This document shows, one piece after another, positions 9,698 to 20,392 of a DNA stretch of 64,000 nt (its first letter is position 1; each line of letters starts with the position of its first letter). The translations under genes were made by a program, and so were the position numbers. This stretch comes from Calonectria ilicicola. Taxonomy: Eukaryota; Ascomycota; Sordariomycetes; Hypocreales; Nectriaceae. The stretch covers positions 4,092,001 through 4,156,000 of the forward strand of contig CP085832.1 of the NCBI GenBank assembly GCA_020809705.1, read 5' to 3'. The notes below the pieces were generated by a model. It saw only the letters and a program-made list of their open reading frames with translations, had not been told where the DNA came from and did no database searches.

Positions 9698-12415
9698 TCA
9701 ATTATTAAACAGATCCACACCGATGAGGGATTGCAGAAATGTGTCACTATCCATAAATGTCAAACATTCTTCCCAAGTTCCTCCTAAATCCCCTGTTACA
9801 AGTCCTTGACCGCCTTCTGAAACGCCACCCAAGCCCTCATCCATTATATAATGTGATACCGATATGTTACCCTCACTATTGTCACCATATCCGTCCGTCT
9901 GGAATTGTCTATTGGGGATGTCAGCGGCAGTGTTTAAATTCACCAACAACTCGGCAATACCTGAGCTCTTCGTCAGAATTACTTTGGTTCATGTCGATAG
10001 ATTCTGAAAGCTGGTTGGGTCTTCTGGGTCCAATTATCAAAGAGAACGGAGAGGAAGCATCCTTTAATTTGCGCCGCTCGGTCTCACCCATCAAACCTCG
10101 AAGAAGAATAGAATAGCGAAACGCAGGATGAGCATTATCTATGCTGCAAGTTTCCAGGTTTATAATCGTCTCTTTCAACGTGGAATTGATTCTATCCTGA
10201 TATTCAATACTTGGTATTCCTGCCCGTATAGCCTGTTTCAAATTCGTCAAATCAAGTACATCAATATCAGGAGGGTTACCTACTTGAATCAAGAATGCAG
10301 CAGCAAAGACTATCTTCATGTAGTGCCTTGAACTTGCATAACGTAGTGCTTTATTAGCTGCTGATGATTTAAAAGATATCATTAAACGAAGAAGCTTTTC
10401 TGCTGCATCTATTGCTTGCTCTAAATAGTAAGCCGGAGTGTCAGGGTCAAATTCCCAGTCGTTGCCAGAGCGAGCAGACCCAGTTCCAGAGGGGCGGCCG
10501 GACACATGACTTTCATTTCTTCTCTGTTTGATACAGACTCCAAGGCTTATTGAAAACTCGTATAGCCGCAGATACTCGAAATCAATACGCAGCATATGCT
10601 GAGAGAAATGAGACATCCCTGGAGCCGTCACTGGTTGAATCATTTAGCTGGTTGAGCAACTCCTATGACGTAAATAAACTTACCGTCAAGCAGTCCTGAA
10701 TACTCGGAAGCCCACTCTTGATTCAAATTATCGAAATGTCTCATTAAGGCAACCATTTGTGGGCTGCCGTCTGGAATATGCGTCTTGGCCTCGATAATAC
10801 CATCTCCCGAAGGCGGATGCAGGACTTCTTGAGCACGGTTTAGAAGCTTCAATAATCCAACAAATGCTTCATGGAATTTTTCAGTAGCACCTAAGCTCAA
10901 TTCTCCAGCATTTAGAGGGTTAGATTTCCAATTCAATAATGCTTCGTTTCGATCCATGAAGGCTTGGGAGATTTGCTTCATATCCACTTCGTCAAATGTC
11001 ATGAGGGGTGAGCGACCCAAGCGACGACCTAAGGATTGCGACATGACAATACAAATAAATAACAAGACAAGATATCGGTTCGTTGTGTGAAGAACAGAAC
11101 ATTTCCTTCTGTCTGGAGGTAAAGATCGAAGCAGGAGAAATGCATTGCCAACGTAAAACCTGGATGGGATGGCTTGAGTTAGTAGATATCGCAGTATTGA
11201 TAGTGCAACATGACGGTTACCATGAGACATGATCAGTGCGGAATGCTGGTTGCAAAATTTGCTCGCTGACTAAATTACGAGGCGCAATGACTCGACCGTC
11301 TTGAGGGACCAGGCGCTCAGTGTTGTCTATTGATGCATGGATGGACCTTGGTAGCCATTCCGCAAACATCAACAGCGTTTCTACCACAGAGAGAAGGGCT
11401 CGAGGCCTGGTACCCTCAAGTATGACTCTCGAAACCTGATCTCGAGTCCAAGTCCAGGCACGGTTATGAATCTCGCAACTCCTCTCATACCCTCCTATCG
11501 CTTGTGTTGGTAGGTGGTAGTATCGACTAGACACCGCAATGATACAACCAAGAAGGATTTCGTCTTCCTCAAAAAGGGTGCGTATTGATTCAATGTCAGG
11601 GACATAGCTCAGCACGGAGGTGTAGTATGTCTGCGGAATAAATGGAAAGAATGGATACTGCTTGTGAAAGAAATGAAAAACAAAATCCATCGCCTCGTGG
11701 GGTAATAATATGTTTTCCCAAAATAAGCGGCAGCGGAAGCCAGCCACCTTTTGCTGGATCTCAGGATTGTCCCATGGTGACACTTGAGGGAAAGCGGATG
11801 CTCGGGTTGACGCCACTACGCCTTCAGTTGGTATTTCATGGACCAGTGTAATGTTACGAGCTTCAGGTTCAGACTGGAAAAAGTCATTTTGGGATTGAGA
11901 GATAGGATTGGAGCTCGCCGGTGATTCGGTCCCTTCTAGGTGCCTTGTGGCTGCCTCAGACAGGAACAAGAGGGCATCTGCTGAGCTTCTGACGTTAAGT
12001 TGTTCTTCAGTAGATTCATTCTGTCAAGTAATTAGACAATTTCATTCTATCTTGAGGATTAAAATCACCAACAGGACTCCCTTCAGTCGAAGTTGGAACG
12101 GCCTCGATCCTCGCTCGCTTCTGCTGGGACTTCCTAATGCGGCTACTTGTATCGTAGGTCTTCGACTTGGTCTCGTATACACACTGGCTTCCATCTCTCA
12201 ACTTCGGCGTCAGATCACTATAACTCTACAGGATAGATTTCCTCTTACTTTTTGCATTGGTTGCATTTCGTATCTTGCGACCTATTCTCTACAATGCAGC
12301 GAATTTTCCGTGCTCGACAACCAGAGCAAGCTTTGTAGGATCGATTCAAAGAGGGGCCATTAATTTTATCGGGTACAGCACTTCTCAATGCCCGCCCACC
12401 TGCGGGGAGCGACAT
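9698..12415 (-). CDS. Zn2Cys6 fungal transcription factor
   Basis: Six exons on the minus strand: 12415-12249, 12196-12073, 12020-11221, 11159-10684, 10630-9951 and 9898-9698; total 815 residues. The first intron (52 nt) splits the zinc cluster. After splicing, the domain reads C-X2-C-X6-C-X10-C-X2-C-X6-C, starting ACSGCRARKIRC and ending CNQCKKDGSQC. The rest has the fungal-specific middle homology region, including a GCIIAVSSRYYHLP helix, and an acidic C-terminus. Two introns have unusual donors (GTTGGT at 12072 and GTTGTT at 9950), chosen because only they keep frame. The gene is convergent with the ACS transporter (93 bp apart), and its own upstream region has the CCG repeat element, which suggests autoregulation. 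The target and inducer are unknown. Confidence 0.9.
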
Positions 12416-12445
12416 GGCCGGCTTGTTCGGTTTGGCATTGAAGAA

Positions 12446-12466
12446 CGGAAAATTCGGAGGATTCGG
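12446..12466 (-). promoter_or_regulatory. CCG-N6-CCG-N6-CCG element upstream of the regulator
   Basis: On the plus strand CGG occurs at 12446-12448, 12455-12457 and 12464-12466 with spacers AAAATT and AGGATT. On the gene's strand this is CCG-N6-CCG-N6-CCG, starting 31 bp before the ATG at 12415. It has the same orientation and spacing as the elements before the lyase and transporter. Confidence 0.6.
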
Positions 12467-13280
12467 CCTTCGAGTCTCATTGATGCTTTATACGCGGCTT
12501 CGAGCCCCACCAACCCCGCATTTTCCACCCCAGATCTTCCCATTTAGTTCATCGGCATCTAGCTAGCACATTGAGTGGAACAAGGTTCGTCGGGTCATCT
12601 CTTGGTCATTTAAAAATGAGGAAGTTAATATGTGTATCATATATTTATTGCTTAAATGTTGGTTATTAATATTGACCGGATGAAGTGAGAGCATTTGTTT
12701 TATTACGTACGAACGTGAAGTGGCTAGGGCGCAGTCCATACTTTGACCACAACGTGTTCAACCCTTTTCACAATTCCTCCCGAAGAAAAATCTGCACTTC
12801 TATTCCGAGAAGTAGATTACATTATTTTAATACCCCTTGATGCATTTCTTTTCGTATTATTGAGTGACAGATGGTTTTATATGCTGAAAATCTGATGGGA
12901 GGTAGTTGTCTGTAGGGTAACTCCACCAAGTCGGAGGCATTTAGTTTTTTTTTGCAAGGGGTCACCCAGCTCACGCTTCCACGACTCGGATGTTCGCCAT
13001 TAGCTGTGTTAGATAGAGATAGTAGTGAATGTATCTATGTGGCTTTTTTGTTCAAAATTGACACAAAGTGGCCTATATAATAAGGAAACGTGTACTGAAC
13101 AAAGTTGTACCATTTTCTCGTTGGATCACCGTTGAGCATTATTTCGATAAACCATGTGTCCTTAATATAGTCTGGGAATCTTTATAAACACTTATATCAT
13201 TAATTTTTAAATATGGATATCATCTTGCGCCTATTACACCTTCTACTCTATGTGCTCATTTATTTGCATCTATCCCGAAC
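12467..13280. other. intergenic region between regulator and Hsp70-like gene
   Basis: This is the upstream region of the regulator (minus strand) and the 3' flank of the Hsp70-like gene. The part from 12600 is AT-rich. I see no gene, repeat or RNA. Confidence 0.55.
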
Positions 13281-15416
13281 TCATTTGCCTGCAGCTTTTT
13301 CTCCGGTTGGGTCCCATGTGATTGAGATAGCCTCATGAGTGCCGGAAAACTTTTGCCCATTAAACCAGAGCTCGAAGCGAAGGTCAGCCGGGGCAATAAT
13401 GACCCGTACGTCAAAGTTGCATATATAAAAGCTTGTCGTGCTCCAACCACAACAGCCGCCACGCTTCGTTTTTAGAGTAAGTTGACCAGTTGGGATTTCA
13501 CTGAGGTTATTTTTAACAGTACATAGTTTCGTCGCGCCGGCTAATTTGACAGACACATTAGTTTTCTTTGTGCTGACCGAAAAGATGTGGAATTCTCACC
13601 ATGCTTAAGACTTCTAGGTAAGAAAGAAACTTCGTTGTGCGAAACAACAAACTCAGCATCAAAGGTGCGGTAAGGGTCATTGGGAGCAAACCGGATCTCG
13701 CATTGCTTCGGTATTGATGAGCCCGATTGGATCTTGTCGCCCTGTCACTCGTATTAGCACGATAACGCAGACCTGAACGCGCTCAAGACTTACCTTGCGT
13801 ATCAACCACTGGATCTGGTTGATGGCATATTTAATGGACGAATCGAACTTGTCATCGATGACGTCCTCACCCATGTGGTGCATGGGCGAGTAAGGCTGTC
13901 GTACAACAACACCATAGCTCGCACGAGCGATACGTACGTCAAGAACTGGCTTATTGCCGGATTCCATCTTTTGCTTCTGGTCGTTTAATAGCCCCCGCAC
14001 GACAACAAGTTGGGGGTCTTGGCTTGGGACAACAACTACATTGAGCGCATTGGGGTGTTTGAGGAATGAGAGTCGTTGCTGAATAGTTTCGCGGATATAC
14101 GTGGAGCTTCCCAAGCCTCCAGAGAGGATGATGTGTTCCTGAATGAAGGTGTGAATACAAGAGGAATCCAAGATGCCAGCGCTGTTTACTCACCACCTGC
14201 TCAGTCTGCTTGTTTTCTGGGAGCCAATTCAATTGCTCCTGGATCCGAAGCATAATGCCATCGACCTGCATGTCAAATATTGACTGAATCTCAGTACTAA
14301 TAATAATTAGCCGACGTGGTTATAAGTGTACGCGGATCAGTGACTACTCACTGAGAGAATAACATGCAACCATTCTCAACACCAAGACCTGGATGACTGA
14401 AGTCGTGGGCGACGCCCTCCATTTGCATTCTGTACACTTGGTTCATATAAGCGGTCTGACCAAACTTGTGCTTCGTCGTCTTGTAGTGGTGGCTGCGCGA
14501 CATGCGAGATGCAAAGTCATGAGGGAGTTGGGCCTGAACGTCGGGGAAGGCAGCGAGGCGGTTTGCGACGGCGCGCGCGAAGGCTCTGTCGATAAGAGAG
14601 GCGCCGACACCAATTCCTCGCACAGCTGATTTTGACTCAATTTGTGGGTGGTTGTAGTCTGTTGATGTGATGCGCATAAGTGCCAAGTCTGTCGTTCCGC
14701 CGCCCGCATCGACGACCATGAAGAGCGCCCCGCTATTGAAGCTGATGGCGGTCGACTTGAGAGTCTCGACAGCAGCGGCTTCAGCTTCAGTCAAGTCGAC
14801 CTCGGCCTTGTGGCGTGGGCCTTCGGTACCAAAACCTGCCTCTCTAATCACGCCTTTGAAGGAATTGATGATTCCCTGGTTGGTCCATGTTGTTGGCACA
14901 CTGAAGAGAAAGCTCACTGCCATTGTAGACCATCCGCCAGGCTGTTGGCGTTTGCCGGTCTGAATTTCAATTGATTCCTTGATGTGGGTATATACCTGTC
15001 GCAAAAAGTCGACAATATACTTCCGAGCATCGTCGGTTGTGCGCGGTGCGTTGGCGAGACCCTGCTGTTGAGCAGCTAAAAGAGTTTCCTCATCGAGGAA
15101 GATCTTGAAAAACTCTCGCCGAGTCTGGCCAGCGAGTGCTGCCGCAGGCCCACCATTTTGGTCATCGCACATGAAGCCCCATGAGGCCAGAGAGCCATCG
15201 GCATTGTATACAAGTGTTGTCGGAACCTTGCGCTCGTTTCGGTCGCCGCTTCCAGGCCAGTCGCTAATGACTTGGATTGGAGTTCTGGGAGTAGTCCAGG
15301 CGACACCTGATAGATTTGTTAGAATAACCAGTTTCAATTGAGCTTTGAGTGAGAACAGTACCAGTAAAGGTGGTGCCTAGATCCACCGAGACAAAGATAT
15401 CAGGCTGTTCGTTCAT
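13281..15416 (-). CDS. Hsp70-like ATPase (actin/Hsp70 fold, HSPA12-like)
   Basis: Six exons: 15416-15362, 15306-14352, 14296-14194, 14138-13794, 13741-13600 and 13540-13281; all joins keep frame, 619 residues. The three nucleotide-binding signatures are present: VSVDLGTTFTGVAW (phosphate 1), FMVVDAGGGTTDLAL (phosphate 2) and LSGGLGSSTYIRET (adenosine). The insertion pattern and the short, beta-rich C-terminal part ending GTHEAISITWDPTGEK resemble the divergent fungal Hsp70-like proteins related to animal HSPA12, not canonical Ssa/BiP chaperones. There is no GGMP, HDEL or EEVD tail, so it is likely a cytosolic ATPase of unknown client. The minus-strand start faces the membrane protein gene at 16010 across a shared 593-bp promoter region. 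Confidence 0.88.
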
Positions 15417-16009
15417 GGCTGTCTGTATGCGAAACAGAACTGAGAGAAATTAGCGATTTCAACAATGGACGACAGACAGTCCATGCAAGCCGTGGTAAGT
15501 GATTTTAAAAGATAAGAAGGCTGGTATGGCAGAAACATGGCGGGAGCTCTAATTCAGCCTTGATGATCCGGGCAAAGGTAACCACCCCGCGTCTGACCCG
15601 ACTACGGGCTCGGCTGCATAATGGCTGATCATATGATTGGATACACTTTTGGAGGCTTTGGATCTATTTCCACTAGATGCTTGGAATCAGGCTCTGAGTG
15701 GATACGTTTTTGGGGGTGACCGTCAGTGTTGCGCTGGTGAGTACGGCTGAAAAGGTGTGGCTTGCTAGGAATCGGCCAGCCCAGCCCAAGGCACAGGATG
15801 CTGTGTCAGGTCTAGACTATGCGCGATCGGCGCACATTTAGGGTTCCCCGGCTGGTCTTTGCCGTCTTAGGTGCCGTTGAACGGATGTGAGGAAGACCTG
15901 GTTGTTGGCTGGGGAAAATAAAGAGCTCGGGTCCCATACCCAATCTTCAATAGATCCCATTTGCTTCATCCTCCACTCTAACCACAGGTAGCCATATACA
16001 TCCCACAAC
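15417..16009. other. divergent promoter region
   Basis: This separates the minus-strand Hsp70-like gene from the plus-strand membrane protein gene and must carry both promoters. I see no convincing TATA box, repeat or extra gene. Confidence 0.5.
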
Positions 16010-17383
16010 ATGGTCTCCTCTCAGGATGGCAAAGCCAGTATCACTGATGCAAGCGGAAAAGGGGACGTAAAAACCGCTGACAGTACTGTCTACACCACGA
16101 CTATATCTGGGCAGGTTTGGAGAATTTCCGTATCCTCTGCTAATGGGCGGGCCGTCAATACTCGTTCCGACTGGCTTGCTGTTGCCACCGATGGCGCGTC
16201 CAAGACGGACGTCAGTGCTACAGCCGATATAGCGACTGATGTAGCATCCAAGACAGCAGCTGGAGCAGCATCCGACACAGCGCATCCCACGAACACTGGT
16301 TCCGGTGCAGCTTCCTCCTCCTCTGGATCTTCCCCTGGATCGTCCTCCGGGTCGAAGGGGCTGACCGGCGGCCCTGCTGCTGGCCTTGCAATCGGATGCC
16401 TGGTTGCAGGTCTGGCCATTGGTATAGTTGCAGCGTGGTTTCTCTTCCGCCGTCGCAAGAACTCTCGGCAGACTTCTCATGTCGCTGTTAACCATGAACC
16501 GAAAGGCGACTATGCATCGGTGTCAACCACGCCCAAAGGCGATATTCAGCTCGACCAGTTTCTCCTCAGCGCAACACCCGATCAGGAAATTGAGGATGAG
16601 ATTCAGAATCTGAGTAACCTCATCCAGCAGCACGTCGAGAACAACTACCACTTCCAGCCGGTTCAGGTCAACCCTTCGGCCTTGTCGCAGAACCTCCGCA
16701 ACCTTGGCTACACCGAAGAGTCTGGCCTTGTCGCAGACTTTGTTAGTGCACTCTGTGTCGATCCCTCGACTCGTGCGGTTGGCCTTCGACATGTCATTGC
16801 CCACGTTATCTTCAAGAGCATCGACGTGAACTCTCAAAGCTCGCTGTCAATGCTCCCCGCTCCTATCGCCGCTTTCCTTCAGTCCGTTCCCTTGGCCGGC
16901 CGAAATGCCGGAGACCCTGCAGGTAAGGCCAGAAAACAATCCCCCTTCGATGCTCATACAGTAGCTAATGCGCCTATCTCAGCCACCGCACTAGCCCTGT
17001 CTAAATGGCGTTGTCTCGCTGCTTTCCTGCTCCATCCTCGACGCGACGATCGCTCTTCTCTCCCGGTCCCAGACACGGCCATCGGTCCCCAGGCACTCGC
17101 TCTTGCAGAGGCACTCAACACATTCCTCGATCCTTTCGTGCATGCTGACAAGGGTGGTCGACAGCAGCAGCTGTCTCACTTGCAGGCCGTCGTCATTGAG
17201 TGCACTAAGCTGGGGTATGTAATCTTCTCTCATCCCAGCGATTGGCAGTTTGTGTTCGGCAACAAATCAGGTGGCAGAGCGGCCGTTGTTTGCGTTGGGC
17301 TGGATAAGCTGCCGCAACGCGACGGGGGTGCAGCTTCGGCTTCGCCACGCCGAGTTTTCGCGCCTGTGATTGTGCAAGTATGA
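16010..17383 (+). CDS. single-span membrane protein with conserved-looking cytosolic domain
   Basis: One open frame of 457 codons runs from the ATG at 16010. A 60-nt intron at 16923-16982 (GTAAGG donor, GCTAATG branch, CTCAG acceptor) is very likely removed, leaving 437 residues; because 60 is a multiple of three, both forms read through. The order is a short N-terminal part, an Ala/Ser/Thr-rich stalk that would be O-glycosylated, one membrane helix (residues 125-147, GLAIGCLVAGLAIGIVAAWF), an RRRK stop-transfer, then about 280 residues of mixed helical sequence. The layout is that of a fungal surface sensor or mucin-like protein, but there is no clear signal peptide and I do not recognise the cytosolic domain. 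Function unknown. Confidence 0.75.
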   Translation: MVSSQDGKASITDASGKGDVKTADSTVYTTTISGQVWRISVSSANGRAVNTRSDWLAVATDGASKTDVSATADIATDVASKTAAGAASDTAHPTNTGSGAASSSSGSSPGSSSGSKGLTGGPAAGLAIGCLVAGLAIGIVAAWFLFRRRKNSRQTSHVAVNHEPKGDYASVSTTPKGDIQLDQFLLSATPDQEIEDEIQNLSNLIQQHVENNYHFQPVQVNPSALSQNLRNLGYTEESGLVADFVSALCVDPSTRAVGLRHVIAHVIFKSIDVNSQSSLSMLPAPIAAFLQSVPLAGRNAGDPAGKARKQSPFDAHTVANAPISATALALSKWRCLAAFLLHPRRDDRSSLPVPDTAIGPQALALAEALNTFLDPFVHADKGGRQQQLSHLQAVVIECTKLGYVIFSHPSDWQFVFGNKSGGRAAVVCVGLDKLPQRDGGAASASPRRVFAPVIVQV

Positions 17384-18470
17384 GAGAGGTCACTAGTGAT
17401 TGGAGGGGCGTGGTGTGATAGGATCTCGGCTGTGGGTAGCGTGCGTAGGTGCAGTTGCTTGTTTTTGTCTACCCTAGCATAATATTGTCTGGCTGAAGCA
17501 CCAACCTTGCTTCTTCTGTCAATGTGCAGTAAGCACAGATGCAGTTAATAATTAAAAAGAGTCTTTCCCTTGACGATCGCAGGCTGATGTTTGGTTGACG
17601 TTGTTTGTGGGCTGAAACATTCTCCACTAGCAAGGGTTCGAGGAGACAATCACAACGAAGATACCACCAGGCACAAAAATGCAACCTGAATCCTCCACAA
17701 CTGCGGACCTTAGGTGAGAGGCTGTGGAACTCAAATAGCGGAAGCGTAATATCGGCCGATGGAGAGGGCTTGGGGCCAAGACGCCATTCTCCTAAAGAGA
17801 CAGGTGATTTCCAGGGTCTTGGCATCAGTCTAAATCGTGGCAATAGTTGCTTCAACCGTAGCCCGAATATGGTAAACGACTGTGGCCTGGACGCCCAACA
17901 CGGGTCTAGACGTGACAGTTTTGGACTTGGCGAGCACGTTCAGCCTCGAGATGGTCACATGCGGCAGAGCTCGCTAATGTTAATTGTCTCATTCTCAAGC
18001 AATACGGACGTGGTGGCTTTAAGCCACGGCGAAAATGTGCCCATGTGGCGACCAACTGCGGCTGCTAGTGGTCAACCCTGCTGTAGCTCTCTGTAGTCCC
18101 CCTCTTTCAATGCACTGTTGTGAGCCTTGGCCTAAATTGGCGCATGGGCTGGCTCCCGCACTAACCCTAGCACATCGCCAGGCAGTAGGTTCTAGGCCCA
18201 TCTTGGTCTAGGACTACTGAAAGCGGCTCGCTCCTTGCCCAGCCCTACCAGACCGACACTACCACCCGCCGTTCCAAGTCTATCGGGGTCAGCTCTTGGG
18301 GCCAGCTCATGGGCTGTCCCCTCTGAAGACCTCTGAAGGGAGAGGGGTTAACGGGCCAAGTAGCGTTTCGTGATCTTCACCACCCACCACTGTAGTTCTT
18401 GCTGATCTCCCACCGCGTCTCTCCCCACGGGGAAATTTATCGGGGATAACGAGGTGTTGTTGCACCAACG
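17384..18470. other. intergenic region, about 1.1 kb
   Basis: Short overlapping open frames at 17469-18096 on both strands show no family features and no usable splice structure. The last 250 bp, GC-richer, are the promoter of the gene at 18471. I see nothing else here. Confidence 0.5.
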
Positions 18471-20392
18471 ATGGATCCCCTCACGCCCGGCCTAAGGGCG
18501 ATATATTATCTGGTCGTTTTTACCATCGAGTGCGAGCAGGTCCCTGACGAAGTTCGCCAAGGCCTCGAGCTTATTCGAGTCTGCAATGTTGATCTCCAGC
18601 ATCTGATTGAATTACGCCTCGAATGTCTCTCGCTCCTCGAGCGCAGACCCAAAGTTCTCCAGCGCGTCAACTCCATCATCGAAGCCGCCAACGAGAGGAT
18701 AATAGAAGTGGGCAAAATTATCGAAAAATGCAGGCCTGATGCCAACAAGGGAAAGACGTCCTTTGGCCGCCGCGCAGCCTGGATTTTCCTTGACTCCAAA
18801 GAATTTCGTAGTCACGAACCCATCATCAGTCGACATCATGCTTCTGTATTGGCCGAAGTAAATTTTCTCCGCCAGATTCTTCTGTTGGCGCCCGCAGAAA
18901 GCCGGAGCGATGATGACAACTCGCCAAAGGGCCCCGTCAGGCCCAAGGCGAGCATGCTCTTTGACAACGTTGCGCTTCTCGGTGATATGATGGGAGGACT
19001 ATCAGGTATGCAGCGACACTTGCCTCGACCATTGGGTAGAAGCTGATCGCGACTTTTACAGTATCGAATCCTCCAACACCAGCGATAAACCCTGCATTAA
19101 ATCCGGCGATGAACCCTGCGATGAACCCAATAACTACTTCAATTAATCCCCTAACAAACACTGCGATAAACTCCACAACGCATCGAACATCCGACTCATC
19201 TACTCCATATTCTCCACCGCCACCACCATATACCTCGTTTAATGACAATACTTTAAACAGTCGACCCAAGTCAATATACAATGTCACGGCTGCGAAGCCT
19301 CATAGGCCGAGTATTTCATCGCAATACTCAGACCATGTTCGATCCCAACGACAATCCATATCGGCTGAGCCCTTAGCCGCCAAGAATGCACAATTACCGT
19401 CATTCTCACAGAGGCATGCTGGCCTAGCACTGCTATTTGACGACCCTCTTGATTCTCGTCCCGTTTCTGCTCTTTCAAATCACTCGCAACTACAGATGCA
19501 ACCGCAACTGCAACCAGAGCCGCAGCCATTTATTGCAGAATTGCCTGACCGCCCTCAAACATTTGTGGCAGAGCTACCAGGTCATGACTTTAATATTCCC
19601 CGCCGGCCCGTTGCAAACCCATCGCAAGACTTGTCTCGCGAAAGACCACATTCTCTATCAGGCCCCTCAGGTCACTCGGCGCACGAGTTTTCAACGTACC
19701 CAGGTGGTCCAAAGCCATACGCTCCTCCCAACATATCTGGCTATCGGCCTTCTATTCACCATTCGCTGTCTCTCCCAATCCAGCCAGTAGAGGGCGAATT
19801 GCAAACACACCAGGCACGTGCGTCGATATCTGGATATCCGGGAATCGAGTCTCGTCCAGGCCTAAACCCAAATCAGCAAAATTACACTCCCTGGCAAGGT
19901 CAATCCTCAACATCGGCCATATCAGATGCGTTGAATCATCACTCGACCCCTACGTCTTCAAGTTCAAGGTCTTCTGTGTACCAGATATCGCCCTCTCATC
20001 AGGCTAGCTGGAGTCGGGATGGTCTAGTCCCCAACTCTGCTCAGTTAGATGTAACTGAAGGTGTAAGTCGGCCATCCACGGCCTTTTCAGCTCACTCGAG
20101 CAACCTATCCACTTCGTCCATGTCGCCACAGAGCAGTACAGTACGACCGCTGAGCAACATCCCTTCCTCGCTGCTGTACAACAACACTGGTGTATCCAGC
20201 CAACCAAGATCTACCGAGCCAATGACACCACAGCCGTTGTTGAGCGGATCCTCTTTCATGAATCCACCCACGCAGCCATCAAGAGTTACACCTAATGACA
20301 GTATAATAAACCCACATCAACATCACCCTACGTCCGCTTCTGCTTGGAATAATTGGGATGGATCTTACGATACCTCATTTCAAGCTCAATAG
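18471..20392 (+). CDS. helical N-terminus plus Pro/Ser/Gln-rich tail, unknown function
   Basis: Two exons, 18471-19005 and 19062-20392, give 621 residues; the intron starts GTATGC and ends TTTTACAG. Residues 1-160 are predicted helical with heptad-like leucines (LQHLIELRLECLSLLERR) and resemble the N-terminal helical domains seen in fungal STAND/NLR-associated and related proteins, but I cannot name the family. From residue 178 the protein turns low in complexity, starting with NP-rich tandem units (NPALNPAMNPAMNP), a PPPPPY motif that could bind WW or SH3 domains, a Gln/Pro stretch, and then Ser/Thr/Pro-rich disorder to the end. No membrane segment or catalytic motif is seen. It may be a scaffold or signalling adaptor, which is inference. 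Confidence 0.75.

Noticed and set aside
16090..16458. Acidic/Pro-rich minus-strand ORF inside the membrane protein gene
   Set aside because: Low-complexity shadow of the Ala/Ser-rich stalk and membrane helix encoded on the plus strand.
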